This document shows, in pieces, positions 37,222 through 45,163 of a stretch of 64,000 nt of DNA. Position 1 is the first letter of the stretch; each line of letters begins with the position of its first letter. Source of the stretch: Paenibacillus uliginis N3/975 (GTDB lineage: Bacteria > Bacillota > Bacilli > Paenibacillales > Paenibacillaceae); NCBI RefSeq assembly GCF_900177425.1, contig NZ_LT840184.1, positions 4,256,263-4,320,262 on the forward strand, given 5' to 3'. The translations under genes were made by a program, and so were the position numbers. A model generated the notes under the pieces. The model did not search any database, was not told the DNA's origin, and saw nothing but the letters and a program-made list of their open reading frames with translations.

Positions 37222-38085
37222 CTACAGCCTCAGGCGGTATTGATGCGGAGACACGCCCATAATCCGTTTGAACAGGCTAATAAAATAAGAGGTGCTCGTA
37301 AACCCTACCTGCTCGCCGATCGCTTCTACAGATTTGTTCGTCGTTTGAAGCAGACTGCAAGCCTGCTGCATTCTGCGGGCAGTCAAATAGCCCGTAATAT
37401 TGCTACCCGTCTCTTGCCGAAACAGCCGGGACAAATAAGATTTTGACATATGGAGCTCGTCCGCAAGCAGTTCCAGCTGAAAGGGCTCCCCGTAATGATT
37501 TTCAATCCATGCCATAACACGTTCCGATTGGCGAATCGGCTTCATATGCTCCTCCTGCTTGGGCCCCGGAATAACCTTTCGTATAATTAACGACAGCACC
37601 TTCAACAAATAAAGCGCGCTCTGCTCGTCCTTGCTGCTGGCTGAGGAAGTGAGCAGGCTATTCTGGAATGCGGAGCAAGCCGCATTCAACTCTTCATTGC
37701 AATCGATCATATCTATGCCCTGCAAAGCGATAAGCCCTTGAAGCATTCGTTTATAGACGTCATAAAGAGCCGGAAACGTCCTTAAGTAGCCCTTCATAAA
37801 TACAGGGTCGAAATGAAAGACGCTGCGTTCATACGGCCGGCTTTCATCCACTTCCGCATAAACATTATGCAGCTGATAGGGTTGGAAATAAAACAGCATG
37901 CCGGGCTTAAGCTCGTACGTCTTCTGATTGACGGTAACCGAGCCGTGTCCCTGATGCACAGCCAGCACCTCGAAGCCCCGATGCCAATGGTAATACCCCT
38001 CGAAATCTTGCTGCGACCAGTTGCGGTATGACCAAAGAAAAGACAGTCCCCCGTAATCCATTTCCTGAAACAACGTCCCCTTCAC
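37222..38085 (-). CDS. AraC-family transcriptional regulator with cupin sensor
   Basis: This 287-residue protein has an N-terminal cupin (HWHRGFEVLAVHQG near residue 35, metal or sugar pocket) and a C-terminal AraC helix-turn-helix pair (about 185-287, with ELHMSKSYLSRLFRQETG). It lacks a receiver domain, so it senses a ligand directly. The GTG at 38085 is preferred because GAAGGGG lies 8 bases upstream; an earlier GTG three codons before has no site. It is divergent from the GH88 gene (141 bp between starts), so it is the best candidate regulator of that enzyme. Confidence 0.9.
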   Translation of the reverse strand: MKGTLFQEMDYGGLSFLWSYRNWSQQDFEGYYHWHRGFEVLAVHQGHGSVTVNQKTYELKPGMLFYFQPYQLHNVYAEVDESRPYERSVFHFDPVFMKGYLRTFPALYDVYKRMLQGLIALQGIDMIDCNEELNAACSAFQNSLLTSSASSKDEQSALYLLKVLSLIIRKVIPGPKQEEHMKPIRQSERVMAWIENHYGEPFQLELLADELHMSKSYLSRLFRQETGSNITGYLTARRMQQACSLLQTTNKSVEAIGEQVGFTSTSYFISLFKRIMGVSPHQYRLRL

Positions 38086-38226
38086 TGACTGCACCCCTTC
38101 ATTTCAACAAGTCAACAGAACAACATTTTTAACCATTGTAGCGTAACTTTGCCCATTTGTCAGAGACTATAATGATAGCAAGCAGCTTAACCACAATCAT
38201 GGGTCGACGAGGAGGCTTACTACAAA

Positions 38227-39342
38227 ATGAATCAGGCATACAAAGAAAAAATATTGGCGCAATTAACCGAAAAGGTAGAGCACATGATAAACCAAATTGG
38301 AGATAAAACTCCCCATGTGGCAAAAGCCAACGGCATCTATGACAGCACAGACGATAACTGGTGGACGTCCGGCTTCTGGCCCGGCCTGCTCTGGGTTATG
38401 CATGATGCAACAGGGAAAGAGTCATTCCGGACAGCCGCTTGGGATTGGGACGCCAATCTGGAGCGCTGCTTCCGCGAGCATCCCGTACAATTGCATCACG
38501 ATGTCGGCTTTCAGTTTCTGCCGACTGCTGTCATCAAATACGAATTAACGGGCGATCAGGAAGGTCTGCGAATTGGCTTGAAGGCGGCAAACTTCCTCGC
38601 GGGCCGCTTCAACGTGAATGGCGAGTTTATTCGTGCGTGGAACGGGCAAGAGGCGCTCGGCTGGGCCATTGTTGATTGCATGATGAATATCCCCCTGTTG
38701 TTCTGGGCAAGCCGCACGACCGGCGACCCGCGTTACAAGCATATCGCGATACGTCACGCGGACACCTTCCTCCGTTACGCCATTCGCGAGGACAGCTCGG
38801 TATGTCATATTTTATCTTTTGATCCGGAGACGGGCGCGTTTATAGAACCGCTGGGCGGTCAAGGCTTTTCCGGCTCCTCGGCGTGGAGCCGAGGCAATGC
38901 CTGGGCGCTTCATGGCCTCGCGATTGCTTACCGATGCACCGGACTTGAGCGTTATTTGCACGCTGCGAAGCGGGTAGCGCATTACTTTGTCTCCGCCCTG
39001 CCGGAAGACTATGTGCCGTATTGGGATTTCCGCGTAGAAAACATAGAAAACGAGCCGCGCGATACTTCCGCTGCCGCCATCGCAGCATCCGGTCTGCTCG
39101 AACTTGCTGAGCTGGTTCCATCCACGGAACGCCGGATCTATAACGCGGCTGCCGAGAGAATCCTGTATTCACTTAGCGAGAATTATGCGACCTGGGACAA
39201 TCCGGACCATGAAGCGATTCTTCTCCAAGGCACCGGACATAAGCCTGAGAACGCCAACATCAACGTATCGCTTATATACGGAGACTACTACTTCGTGGAG
39301 GCATTCGCCAAGCTTAACGGCTGGAGCCATCGGATCTTTTAG
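38227..39342 (+). CDS. GH88 unsaturated glucuronyl hydrolase
   Basis: This 371-residue protein is an (alpha/alpha)6-barrel of family GH88. The two catalytic Asp residues known from Bacillus sp. GL1 UGL (D88 and D149) correspond to Asp92 in QLHHDVGFQFLP and Asp150 in GWAIVDCMMN; SRGNAWALHGLAIAY is also conserved. The enzyme hydrates the double bond of the 4,5-unsaturated uronic acid left by polysaccharide lyases and so releases it from the oligosaccharide. There is no signal peptide, so it acts on imported fragments. The ATG follows GAGGAGG. It implies that a lyase works upstream; the large beta-helix protein is the only candidate in the window. Confidence 0.92.
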   Translation: MNQAYKEKILAQLTEKVEHMINQIGDKTPHVAKANGIYDSTDDNWWTSGFWPGLLWVMHDATGKESFRTAAWDWDANLERCFREHPVQLHHDVGFQFLPTAVIKYELTGDQEGLRIGLKAANFLAGRFNVNGEFIRAWNGQEALGWAIVDCMMNIPLLFWASRTTGDPRYKHIAIRHADTFLRYAIREDSSVCHILSFDPETGAFIEPLGGQGFSGSSAWSRGNAWALHGLAIAYRCTGLERYLHAAKRVAHYFVSALPEDYVPYWDFRVENIENEPRDTSAAAIAASGLLELAELVPSTERRIYNAAAERILYSLSENYATWDNPDHEAILLQGTGHKPENANINVSLIYGDYYFVEAFAKLNGWSHRIF

Positions 39343-39417
39343 TCTGCCTCATTCCGTTTATTTTAGAGTCATTTTTTGATCTTTGCCCACTATGGTATAC
39401 GAATCATAAGAAAATAT

Positions 39418-39459
39418 AGCCTCCATCACAACTCTCACTGAGGTTTTGGAGGCTTTCTC
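39418..39459 (+). terminator. terminator after the GH88 gene
   Basis: The stem AGCCTCCA / TGGAGGCT is followed by TTCTCATT, a short T-rich tail, 76 bp after the GH88 stop. It also precedes the AAA-ATPase remnant that points the other way. Confidence 0.55.
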
Positions 39460-39605
39460 ATTACATATTTGGATTGTCTCATTCAGCATGTGGTATTGTC
39501 TAAATTTTTGCAGAAATAATAATGGTTGTACAATTCGCTCTGTAGTAGTCAGGCAAAGCATTGGCTGGCTTCGATTTCGTAATCGCCGAGAATAACGCAA
39601 CCTCT

Positions 39606-40649
39606 TCATGCCGATTGCACAAAAAACATGTGCTTTTCTTGTTTGTTGGAGTAAAATACAGTTTTCGAATGCACTAACTTATGAAGATTTTTCTCAATCA
39701 ACCGAACAGCATCCTGGGTCTGTTTTCCCTCTAAATAATGCTCCACCGCCTCTTCGTAAAATCCACTATTTTCCATCCTATTCGCCGCATGAATATGTAA
39801 TTCTGGTTCATCTATCATAATTAATGGACTTGAAAGATGCTTATTCTCAAATAATCGCAATATTAATTTTACATATAAACTCATAAATGAATATGAATTC
39901 ATTCCATAAGAACCTAATTTCAACTGATGAGACTCATAATCAAAACCTTTACCACCCAATTGAAGCTGTACTATCTGGCTAATTTTTTCATATACACTAT
40001 CTTGACGAATTTTAATATTCGATTTTTCAAATTCTTCAATAATTCCATAAATAACGTTGTCATAATTCCCCTCAATTTCATCATCTAATTCAAAAATACC
40101 TTTTATATTTTTACTTATAGATACTTTTTTTCTAAAAGGAGCTATCTCTCCAATAACCCTCCAAATTAACTCCCAATTATAAAGATCAATATTTCTAGAC
40201 TCCAAAAAGAAGATTGGAAATCTAACCGAAATGAAGGCTCTAAAGTCATATTCCGCCACATTCCAGTATATGGATTTATCCTCTTTGTTGTACTTTAAAG
40301 CCAAAGTACATTTATTGTTTATAGTATATTTTTCAACATATTTCTTGATTTTATCTACGATTTCATTTGTAGGGTCTAAGTTACTACCAAAATCATTAAG
40401 TTTCATTTCAGAAAAGAACTCACTAAGAAAACCTTCATAAGGATGAGTACTAGCTTGTACTTTATTGATCAATTCATTGAAATCATATTCTACAGAAATT
40501 TCAATTTCATCATTATAGGGATTAGTTTTATTAAACATTGAATCATCAAAAACTTCTCTTGTTAGATTAATATAAAAAAAATATAATATCTTCATAATAT
40601 TAGATTTGCCAACATTATTAATCCCAATGAAGCAGCGGAAGAAAAACAA
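39606..40649 (-). pseudogene. AAA ATPase remnant joined to a MalT-like tail
   Basis: This 347-codon frame starts at what should be the middle of strand beta-1: the Walker A GINNVGKSN appears within the first 20 residues, so the usual N-terminal segment is missing. A long AT-rich coiled middle follows, then Walker B LIMIDEPELH near residue 275. From there the sequence changes to MENSGFYEEAVEHYLEGKQ, which looks like the helical repeat region of MalT/LuxR-type regulators. No OLD- or RecF-type C-terminus remains. It is therefore a chimera of two broken genes, not a working ATPase. Residues before Walker A overlap the integrase remnant on the other strand. Confidence 0.72.
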
Positions 40650-40974
40650 ACTGCTGTACGGTAAAGATTACATCGATAGTGGTCTTGTATGTTGCTGGCC
40701 TGATGGTAGTCCACTGAAGACGGAATACCTGAACCACAAATTCAAGGATATACTTGCAAAGAACGGATTGGCCCAGGTTCACGATCTCAGGCACTCGACA
40801 GCAAGCTACTTGATTAAAAATGGTGTAAACCTGAAAGAAATTCAAGTATGGCTTGGACATTCAACTCTCAACATTACAGCCAATACTTATACGCACATCG
40901 ATATGGAGACGAAAAAAGATACAGCACAAAAATCAACGACCTGTTTTCCAAAAAAGCATAAGGAAGCCGCTTAA
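40606..40974 (+). pseudogene. tyrosine recombinase (integrase) C-terminal remnant
   Basis: About 118 residues remain. They include the catalytic motif HDLRHSTASYLIKNG (His and second Arg), LGHSTLNITANTYTH with the LGH His and the nucleophile Tyr, and a short tail to KEAA. The N-terminal arm-binding domain and the first catalytic Arg are absent, and the frame has no ribosome site. It begins exactly where the ATPase remnant ends on the other strand, so a deletion joined the two. Its position 356 bp from the tRNA-Leu gene fits the island's integrase. Confidence 0.85.
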
Positions 40975-41248
40975 TGAGTATGCCGTTTGGCGGACATTAG
41001 ATGATACGGTAATACTTCCACGCTGTCGAACATCGCCAGAATCCATGTCAAGCTTGCTTTGGAGCATGCGACATAAATAATTCACCTTGTCATAAAGAAG
41101 CCCTTAAAGCAGAAATCCAGCGTCTGAGCTTGGATCATAATAGAATCCTCGAACACAGAGACTGAACAAGAACCATTCATCGTGAAGTCAGTACAAACAT
41201 AATTCCGAGAGCATAGAAAACCTCGAATCGACATGAAAAAGAAGCCGC

Positions 41249-41268
41249 GTTAGCAACATGTTAGCAAA
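41249..41268. repeat. paired TGTTAGCAA repeats, right end of island
   Basis: GTTAGCAAC and TGTTAGCAAA lie here, framed by AAGCCG and CGGCTT inverted arms. The same motif pair occurs just inside the left attachment site at 19914-19939. Confidence 0.5.
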
Positions 41269-41283
41269 TCGGCTTAATAAACA

Positions 41284-41326
41284 AACAAGGGTTTCAGCCC
41301 AAATGAGCTGAAACCCTTGTTTTCAT
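41284..41326 (-). terminator. terminator now serving tRNA-Leu
   Basis: The 14-bp perfect stem ACAAGGGTTTCAGC / GCTGAAACCCTTGT is followed on the minus strand by TTGTTTAT. It lies 4 bp beyond the tRNA 3' end, inside the island, so it was probably supplied by the element. Confidence 0.75.
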
Positions 41327-41327
41327 T

Positions 41328-41385
41328 GATGCCGAGGACGGGGGTCGAACCCGTACGGTAGTCACCTACCGCAGGATTTTAAGTC
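41328..41385 (-). other. island attachment site within intact tRNA-Leu
   Basis: This is the right copy of the 58-bp direct repeat. It restores a complete tRNA-Leu after integration, since the 5' part (41386-41416) belongs to the original chromosome. Confidence 0.87.
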
Positions 41386-41416
41386 CTGTGCGTCTGCCTG
41401 TTCCGCCACCCCGGCA
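41330..41416 (-). tRNA. tRNA-Leu(UAA)
   Basis: An 87-nt class II tRNA reads on the minus strand. The acceptor stem is TGCCGGG.../...CTCGGCA, the anticodon loop CTTAAAA (anticodon UAA), a long variable arm follows and the T arm is GGTTCGACC. No CCA is encoded. It is the integration target of the island; only its 3' half is repeated at 19730-19787. Confidence 0.97.
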
Positions 41417-41585
41417 TAATATCATTGTGCGCCAACTGAGCAATATTTGTTTCATCGGCGACAAAAATGATAATACCACGAATCAATATATGCTGTCAAT
41501 ATGCGGTATAAATTTTATTTAAATCCGCCTAAAATAACGCATCTTTTCCATTCCAATCAAATATGCCTCCACTTAATATCTTAAC

Positions 41586-41827
41586 TTAATCACTTTGTTC
41601 TTCAGTAGTGCGTTCTATAACAATTAAACGCCGTTCCAAATCCGCAAATTTCTCCTCGTTCCCTGCAACCAGCAACAGATTCGACCGGAGTCGATTAATC
41701 AGTATAGCTGCTTCCTCACGGGTAAGTGGCTCTTTAGGGCGTGACCCGTCAAAATAACCGTTTCTTTAGCCTCCTCCCATGCTTTTACTGCCCAAGGACT
41801 TGGTTGATTGCTTTCTTTAGGCTCCAC
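41586..41827 (-). pseudogene. small SLH-like gene broken by a frameshift
   Basis: The first frame from a GTG gives EPKESNQPSPWAVKAWEEAKE. A one-base shift is then needed to continue GYFDGSRPKEPLTREEAAIL to a stop at 41586. This is the sequence style of a small protein with one SLH-type repeat that often accompanies cell-wall proteins in Paenibacillus. The shift falls in a run of A residues (AAAGAAAC). It lies between tRNA-Leu and the polysaccharide deacetylase gene, just outside the island. Confidence 0.6.
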
Positions 41828-41976
41828 ATCGATCACGCCTCCCTTTCCGGAAAAATACTCTCTCAACTGCGCCTCGGTTCCTGCAAATTAATAAAAAAAG
41901 AATAAAATCACATCCGGCTTCAAAGAATAATAAGAAAAATGTCAATTTCCATGACAAGCAAAGGACACAATAACCG

Positions 41977-42735
41977 ATGAAAAAATTCTGTTTACTGCTG
42001 CTGTTCGTCATCACCTTTTCACTGATCACGTCACCTGCAGGCGCCATGCCTTCAGCGATCAGTAAAAAACGAGACTATTACGAACAACGCGGCGAAATTG
42101 TGTGGGAGGTCCCTACCCCGAACAAGGTGATCGCATTAACTTTTGATGACGGTCCCGACGATGTCTCAACGGTCAAAATTCTTAACCTGCTTAAACAGTA
42201 TGATGCCAAGGCTACTTTCTTTGTTGTCGGCAACCGCGTGGAGAAACATCCTGAGGTCGTCAAGCGTGAGCTGGAGGAAGGACATGAGATCGGAAATCAT
42301 TCATTCAGCCATCCGTCATTTGAACGTATCGGCAGCCGTCTTATTACATCAGAGCTGGATAAGACCCAGGAAGCTGTTTATAAAGCGGTTGGACAGAAAC
42401 CGGAACTATTCCGACCTCCGGGGGGCAGCTACAACGAATCGATCGTACAGTTTTGTAAAAATAACGGTCTCCTTATGATTTTATGGTCCTGGCATCAGGA
42501 CACCCTGGATTGGAGGAAGCCCGGCGTTGATAGAATCGTAGACAAAGTTTTGAAAAACGCACACAACGGCGATATCGTGCTCATGCATGATTTTGTGTCA
42601 AACAGTACGCAGACCTCAGACGCACTTGAAATTATTTTGCCTGAGTTGAAAAAAAGAGGATATTCCTTTGTCACGATCTCTGAACTGCTGTCATACAGAG
42701 AGCAGACAAAAAATTACATGCAAGTGAATCATTAG
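41977..42735 (+). CDS. secreted polysaccharide deacetylase (NodB domain)
   Basis: This 252-residue protein has a signal peptide (about residues 1-23, cut after AGA). Its NodB domain shows motif 1 TFDDGPD (catalytic base and metal Asp), motif 2 NHSFSHPS (metal His pair), motif 3 RPPGGSYN and motif 4 LWSWHQDTLDW. All key residues are present, so it is probably an active metal-dependent deacetylase of peptidoglycan or chitin-like polymer at the cell surface. Family members of this length include PdaA/PdaB-like spore and wall enzymes. A terminator follows at 42741. Confidence 0.93.
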   Translation: MKKFCLLLLFVITFSLITSPAGAMPSAISKKRDYYEQRGEIVWEVPTPNKVIALTFDDGPDDVSTVKILNLLKQYDAKATFFVVGNRVEKHPEVVKRELEEGHEIGNHSFSHPSFERIGSRLITSELDKTQEAVYKAVGQKPELFRPPGGSYNESIVQFCKNNGLLMILWSWHQDTLDWRKPGVDRIVDKVLKNAHNGDIVLMHDFVSNSTQTSDALEIILPELKKRGYSFVTISELLSYREQTKNYMQVNH

Positions 42736-42740
42736 ACATC

Positions 42741-42780
42741 AAAAAAGCCTATGTATCTTATTGGTACATAGACTTTTTTA
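42741..42780. terminator. bidirectional terminator between convergent genes
   Basis: AAAAAAGCCTATGTA pairs with TACATAGACTTTTTT around a 9-base loop. It separates the deacetylase gene from the SMR genes on the other strand. Confidence 0.82.
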
Positions 42781-42795
42781 TATTTTTGCTTCCTT

Positions 42796-43143
42796 TTAAG
42801 CCGTGGAAGGTTCCGAATCTTTAGACCCACTCTGAGACTTGTTCAAGAGAACAATCCCGATAATGACAAGAACCAGGGCAATCCCTTTCATCAGAGACAA
42901 ATGCTCCTGAAATAAAAGCACCCCAATGATGGCTGTGAGCGCGGTACCGATCCCTGACCAAGTTGCATAGGCGGAAGATAACGAAATACTTTTCAGGGCA
43001 AAAGACAGACACATGAACGACCCGAGGTATCCTGCTGCAACACCTATAGAAGGCCACAGCTCTGTAAATCCTTCTGAAAGCTTCAACATGGTTGAGCCGA
43101 AAGCCTCCAATATAATTGCAAAACCCAAGTACACAGCACCCAT
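42796..43143 (-). CDS. SMR-family efflux subunit
   Basis: This 115-residue protein has four membrane helices. The essential Glu is in the first helix (IILEAFGSTMLKLSEG), and YATWSGIGTALTAIIG is the conserved third-helix signature. It is the larger of two neighbouring SMR proteins and has a charged C-terminal tail. Paired SMR proteins such as EbrAB and YkkCD work as heterodimers exporting cationic drugs or guanidinium-like compounds. The gene follows its partner by 19 bp under the TetR-type repressor upstream. Which compound is exported is not visible. Confidence 0.92.
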   Translation of the reverse strand: MGAVYLGFAIILEAFGSTMLKLSEGFTELWPSIGVAAGYLGSFMCLSFALKSISLSSAYATWSGIGTALTAIIGVLLFQEHLSLMKGIALVLVIIGIVLLNKSQSGSKDSEPSTA

Positions 43144-43162
43144 CCCCTGTGTTCCTCCTTTA

Positions 43163-43477
43163 CTAAGATAAATTAAGCATCACAATGCCGACAATAAGTA
43201 TAGCGATCCCGAGTATCCCTTGCCGGTTCACCTTTTCTTTAAAGAAATACACCCCGATAATGACAGTTAGTATCGTCCCCACGCCGCTCCATGTTGCATA
43301 AGAAAGCCCTAGTGGAAGAGCCTGCAAAGCCTTGGACAGCATGTAAAAAGCCGTGGTATAACCCAAAACCACGCCAATAATCGGGGTGATTTTCGTAAAT
43401 CCGTTGGATAGCTTCAGCATCGTTGAGCCAAACACTTCCAATAATATAGCTGCAGCCAAAAAAAGATAAAAGACCAC
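43163..43477 (-). CDS. SMR-family efflux subunit, partner
   Basis: This 104-residue protein has four membrane helices and the essential Glu in AAAILLEVFGSTMLKLSNG. YATWSGVGTILTVIIGVYFF identifies the SMR family. It begins at the base after the TetR gene's stop, so the two are tightly coupled. Together with the 115-residue protein it should form a heterodimeric proton-driven exporter. No guanidine-I riboswitch structure was recognised ahead of the operon, so the TetR protein is the likely control. Confidence 0.93.
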   Translation of the reverse strand: MVFYLFLAAAILLEVFGSTMLKLSNGFTKITPIIGVVLGYTTAFYMLSKALQALPLGLSYATWSGVGTILTVIIGVYFFKEKVNRQGILGIAILIVGIVMLNLS

Positions 43478-44005
43478 CTACTGAACCTCCTTGATTTGTT
43501 GAAGAATATAAGCAATAATCCGTCTCTGCTCTTCCTCTTTCAGCTGACCCATTCCGAACATTTTGGAATACCAAAGACCATCACAGGCCAATCTCAGTGA
43601 CAGCCCCAGCTCGAAAGGAATCCCCTCTTTCAACACTTCCTCTGTAAATCGGGTGCATTCCTCGTTCCACTTCTCCAGCACGGCTGCATGGTTAGCGGAA
43701 GCTGCCAGCACACTTGCATCTATTCCTAAAAATTCAGTCTGAAACAGATCATTCAAGGTAGCCTCTGTGTAAGCCTCTATATAATTTTTGCCTTTACTCA
43801 TCTCTTCCCTTATGCGATCCCTGAAACGTTCAATCGTATATAGGTTCAGCCCGCAAATAAGCTCTTCTTTATTAGGGAAATGGTACAACAAACCGCCTTT
43901 GCTGACGCCCGCTTCGTTTGCTACGGCTTCCAATGTAAGCGATCCTATTCCCCGGGTAATGATAATTTTGGATGCTGCCTCCAAAAGCTTTTTTTTAGTA
44001 GACAT
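43478..44005 (-). CDS. TetR-family repressor of the SMR operon
   Basis: This 175-residue protein has the TetR helix-turn-helix near its start (SLTLEAVANEAGVSKGGLLYH, about residues 22-42) and a helical ligand domain. The ATG at 44005 is preferred because GAGAGGAGGG lies just upstream; a GTG two codons earlier is too close. It is the first gene of the operon with two SMR exporters and probably represses itself through the palindrome at 44026-44039. Confidence 0.92.
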   Translation of the reverse strand: MSTKKKLLEAASKIIITRGIGSLTLEAVANEAGVSKGGLLYHFPNKEELICGLNLYTIERFRDRIREEMSKGKNYIEAYTEATLNDLFQTEFLGIDASVLAASANHAAVLEKWNEECTRFTEEVLKEGIPFELGLSLRLACDGLWYSKMFGMGQLKEEEQRRIIAYILQQIKEVQ

Positions 44006-44025
44006 GAACACCCTCCTCTCACTAT

Positions 44026-44039
44026 ACCGTCTGGACGGT
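44026..44039 (-). promoter_or_regulatory. TetR-type operator next to a -10 TATAAT
   Basis: ACCGTC-TG-GACGGT is a perfect 6-bp-arm palindrome between the TetR gene and a minus-strand TATAAT (44050-44055). It would cover the transcription start. The -35 region is poor. Confidence 0.6.
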
Positions 44040-44197
44040 TTAGATTGTTATTATAACATTTGCTTCGTTAAATTTCATACATTTTTTTATTTTGACTTTC
44101 CGGATGACTATTGATTCATATTTCACAGATTGTGAAGATCCTTTTTCGCTAAGAATAACCATACTTCTGCCGATATTATGTTAAGGGGAGGTGTCAA

Positions 44198-44374
44198 ATG
44201 GACATTGCAGCATTATCTATATCCATGAGCCAGGCTTCATTGTCTCAAGCTGTCGGTCTCAGAGTATTGAACATGGCAAAAAACCAGGCTAACATTCAGG
44301 GTCAGGGCCTAGTGCAAATGATGGAGAAAAGTGTAGATCCAAACCTGGGGCAAAAATTGGACATCTCTGTATAA
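44198..44374 (+). CDS. YjfB-family small protein (putative motility protein)
   Basis: This 58-residue protein reads MDIAALSISMSQASLSQAV at its start and has a QMMEKSVDPNLGQKLDISV end, which match the YjfB_motility family (PF14070). The family is small, cytosolic and linked by its Pfam name to motility, but no mechanism is established. AAGGGGAGG precedes the ATG. The stop codon overlaps the first of three tandem repeats that make up the rest of the transcript before a terminator. Confidence 0.85.
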   Translation: MDIAALSISMSQASLSQAVGLRVLNMAKNQANIQGQGLVQMMEKSVDPNLGQKLDISV

Positions 44375-44704
44375 GAAAAACGTCTATCGACGTATTTCCT
44401 AAGAAGACAGACCGCTTTTAGAAGAAGTTTTTCTTGCGATATAGGGAAGCGGACTCCAAGAAGTTGATACTTTCCTATATCTAAAGAAAAACGTCTATCG
44501 ACGTATTTCCTAAGAAGACAGACCGCTTTTAGTAGAAGTTTTTCTTGCGATATAGGGAAGCAAACTCAAGAAGTTGGTACTTTCCTATATCTAAAGAAAA
44601 ACGTCTATCGACGCACTTACAAGAAGACAGACCGCTTTTAGCGGAAGTTTTTCTTGCGATATAGGGAAGCAGACTCCAAGAAGTTGATAATCTCTTATAT
44701 CTTA
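44374..44704 (+). repeat. three tandem 110-bp structured repeats in the YjfB 3' untranslated region
   Basis: Units start at 44374, 44485 and 44595. Each begins AGAAAAACGTCTATCGACG and ends with a TATATC-type arm. Within a unit AGAAAAAC can pair with GTTTTTCT about 50 bases later, and GATATAGG with CCTATATC. Units 1 and 2 are nearly identical, while unit 3 has drifted. They lie between the YjfB stop and the terminator, so they should be transcribed as RNA. Confidence 0.9.
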
Positions 44705-44710
44705 AACAAG

Positions 44711-44738
44711 CCCGCAGAATTTAATCTGCGGGTCTTTT
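44711..44738 (+). terminator. terminator of the YjfB-repeat transcript
   Basis: The stem CCCGCAGA / TCTGCGGG with a 6-base loop is followed by TCTTTTT. It lies 7 bp after the third repeat unit. Confidence 0.88.
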
Positions 44739-44739
44739 T

Positions 44740-45129
44740 ATATCCAGACATAAAAAGCCATGCCCTGAGTGTCAAAAGCAATTCATCCAAAGAAAAAGGC
44801 AGCCACAATGGACCGCCCCCGAATGATTAATTAATCCGTTCCTCTGTCTCTCTTGCCAGCATCCACTTGTCATTAATCAGCTGCCAGTTCTCAATCGCAA
44901 ACAATCTTGTAGGTAAATTACGCGGAATAACGGTTTTAATCGGTGGTGTGATAATTACCCTGTTGGGAATACAACAACTTTTTATTTAAGGAATCCCTTT
45001 TATGCTTCCAGTTCTAATATATTTCAGCTCGGATGAAACACTTCCGTCGTTAGCAAATGTGCGGCCATATCATTATTTCTAGCACTCTTCTTACTGTTTA
45101 TCCAACGATCCCATTTGTCTGTAAACAGC
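44740..45129. other. gene-free stretch with possible decayed gene ends
   Basis: No intact gene is visible. On the minus strand a closed frame near 44827-44960 ends PTRLFAIENWQLINDKWMLA and a second near 45020-45117 ends MAAHLLTTEVFHPS. Both look like C-termini of lost proteins, but neither has a start, ribosome site or recognisable family. They are recorded only as possible remnants. Confidence 0.35.
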
Positions 45130-45156
45130 AAAAAACCCTTGCTACGCAAGGGTTTT
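45130..45156 (-). terminator. terminator after tRNA-Ile2
   Basis: The stem AAACCCTTG / CAAGGGTTT with the loop CTACG is followed on the minus strand by TTTTGCTG. It lies 8 bp beyond the tRNA-Ile2 3' end and closes the two-tRNA unit. Confidence 0.85.
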
Positions 45157-45163
45157 CGTAAAG

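Larger units (their letters stand above)
19730..41385. mobile_element. genomic island integrated in a tRNA-Leu(UAA) gene
   Basis: Fifty-eight identical bases, comprising the 3' part of tRNA-Leu through the anticodon arm, occur directly repeated at 19730-19787 and 41328-41385. The tRNA is complete only at the right end. A tyrosine-recombinase remnant lies next to that end, and TGTTAGCAA repeats occur inside both ends. This is the usual footprint of tRNA-site integration. The cargo is mainly a GC-richer sugar-utilisation cluster with AT-richer edge genes. The truncated integrase suggests the element can no longer move by itself. Confidence 0.87.

Noticed and set aside
39358..39609. An 83-codon minus-strand frame after the ATPase remnant
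   Set aside because: It overlaps a terminator hairpin, has no ribosome site or family signature, and seems to be chance coding in a scar region.
19730..41385. Prophage
   Set aside because: No capsid, tail, terminase or lysis genes are visible; only an integrase remnant and metabolic cargo are present.
44006..44197. Guanidine-I riboswitch before the SMR operon
   Set aside because: The region holds a TetR-type palindrome and a TATAAT box, but none of the conserved riboswitch core was recognised.
44374..44704. CRISPR array
   Set aside because: The units are 110 bp with no unique spacers between short repeats and no cas genes, so this is a tandem repeat.
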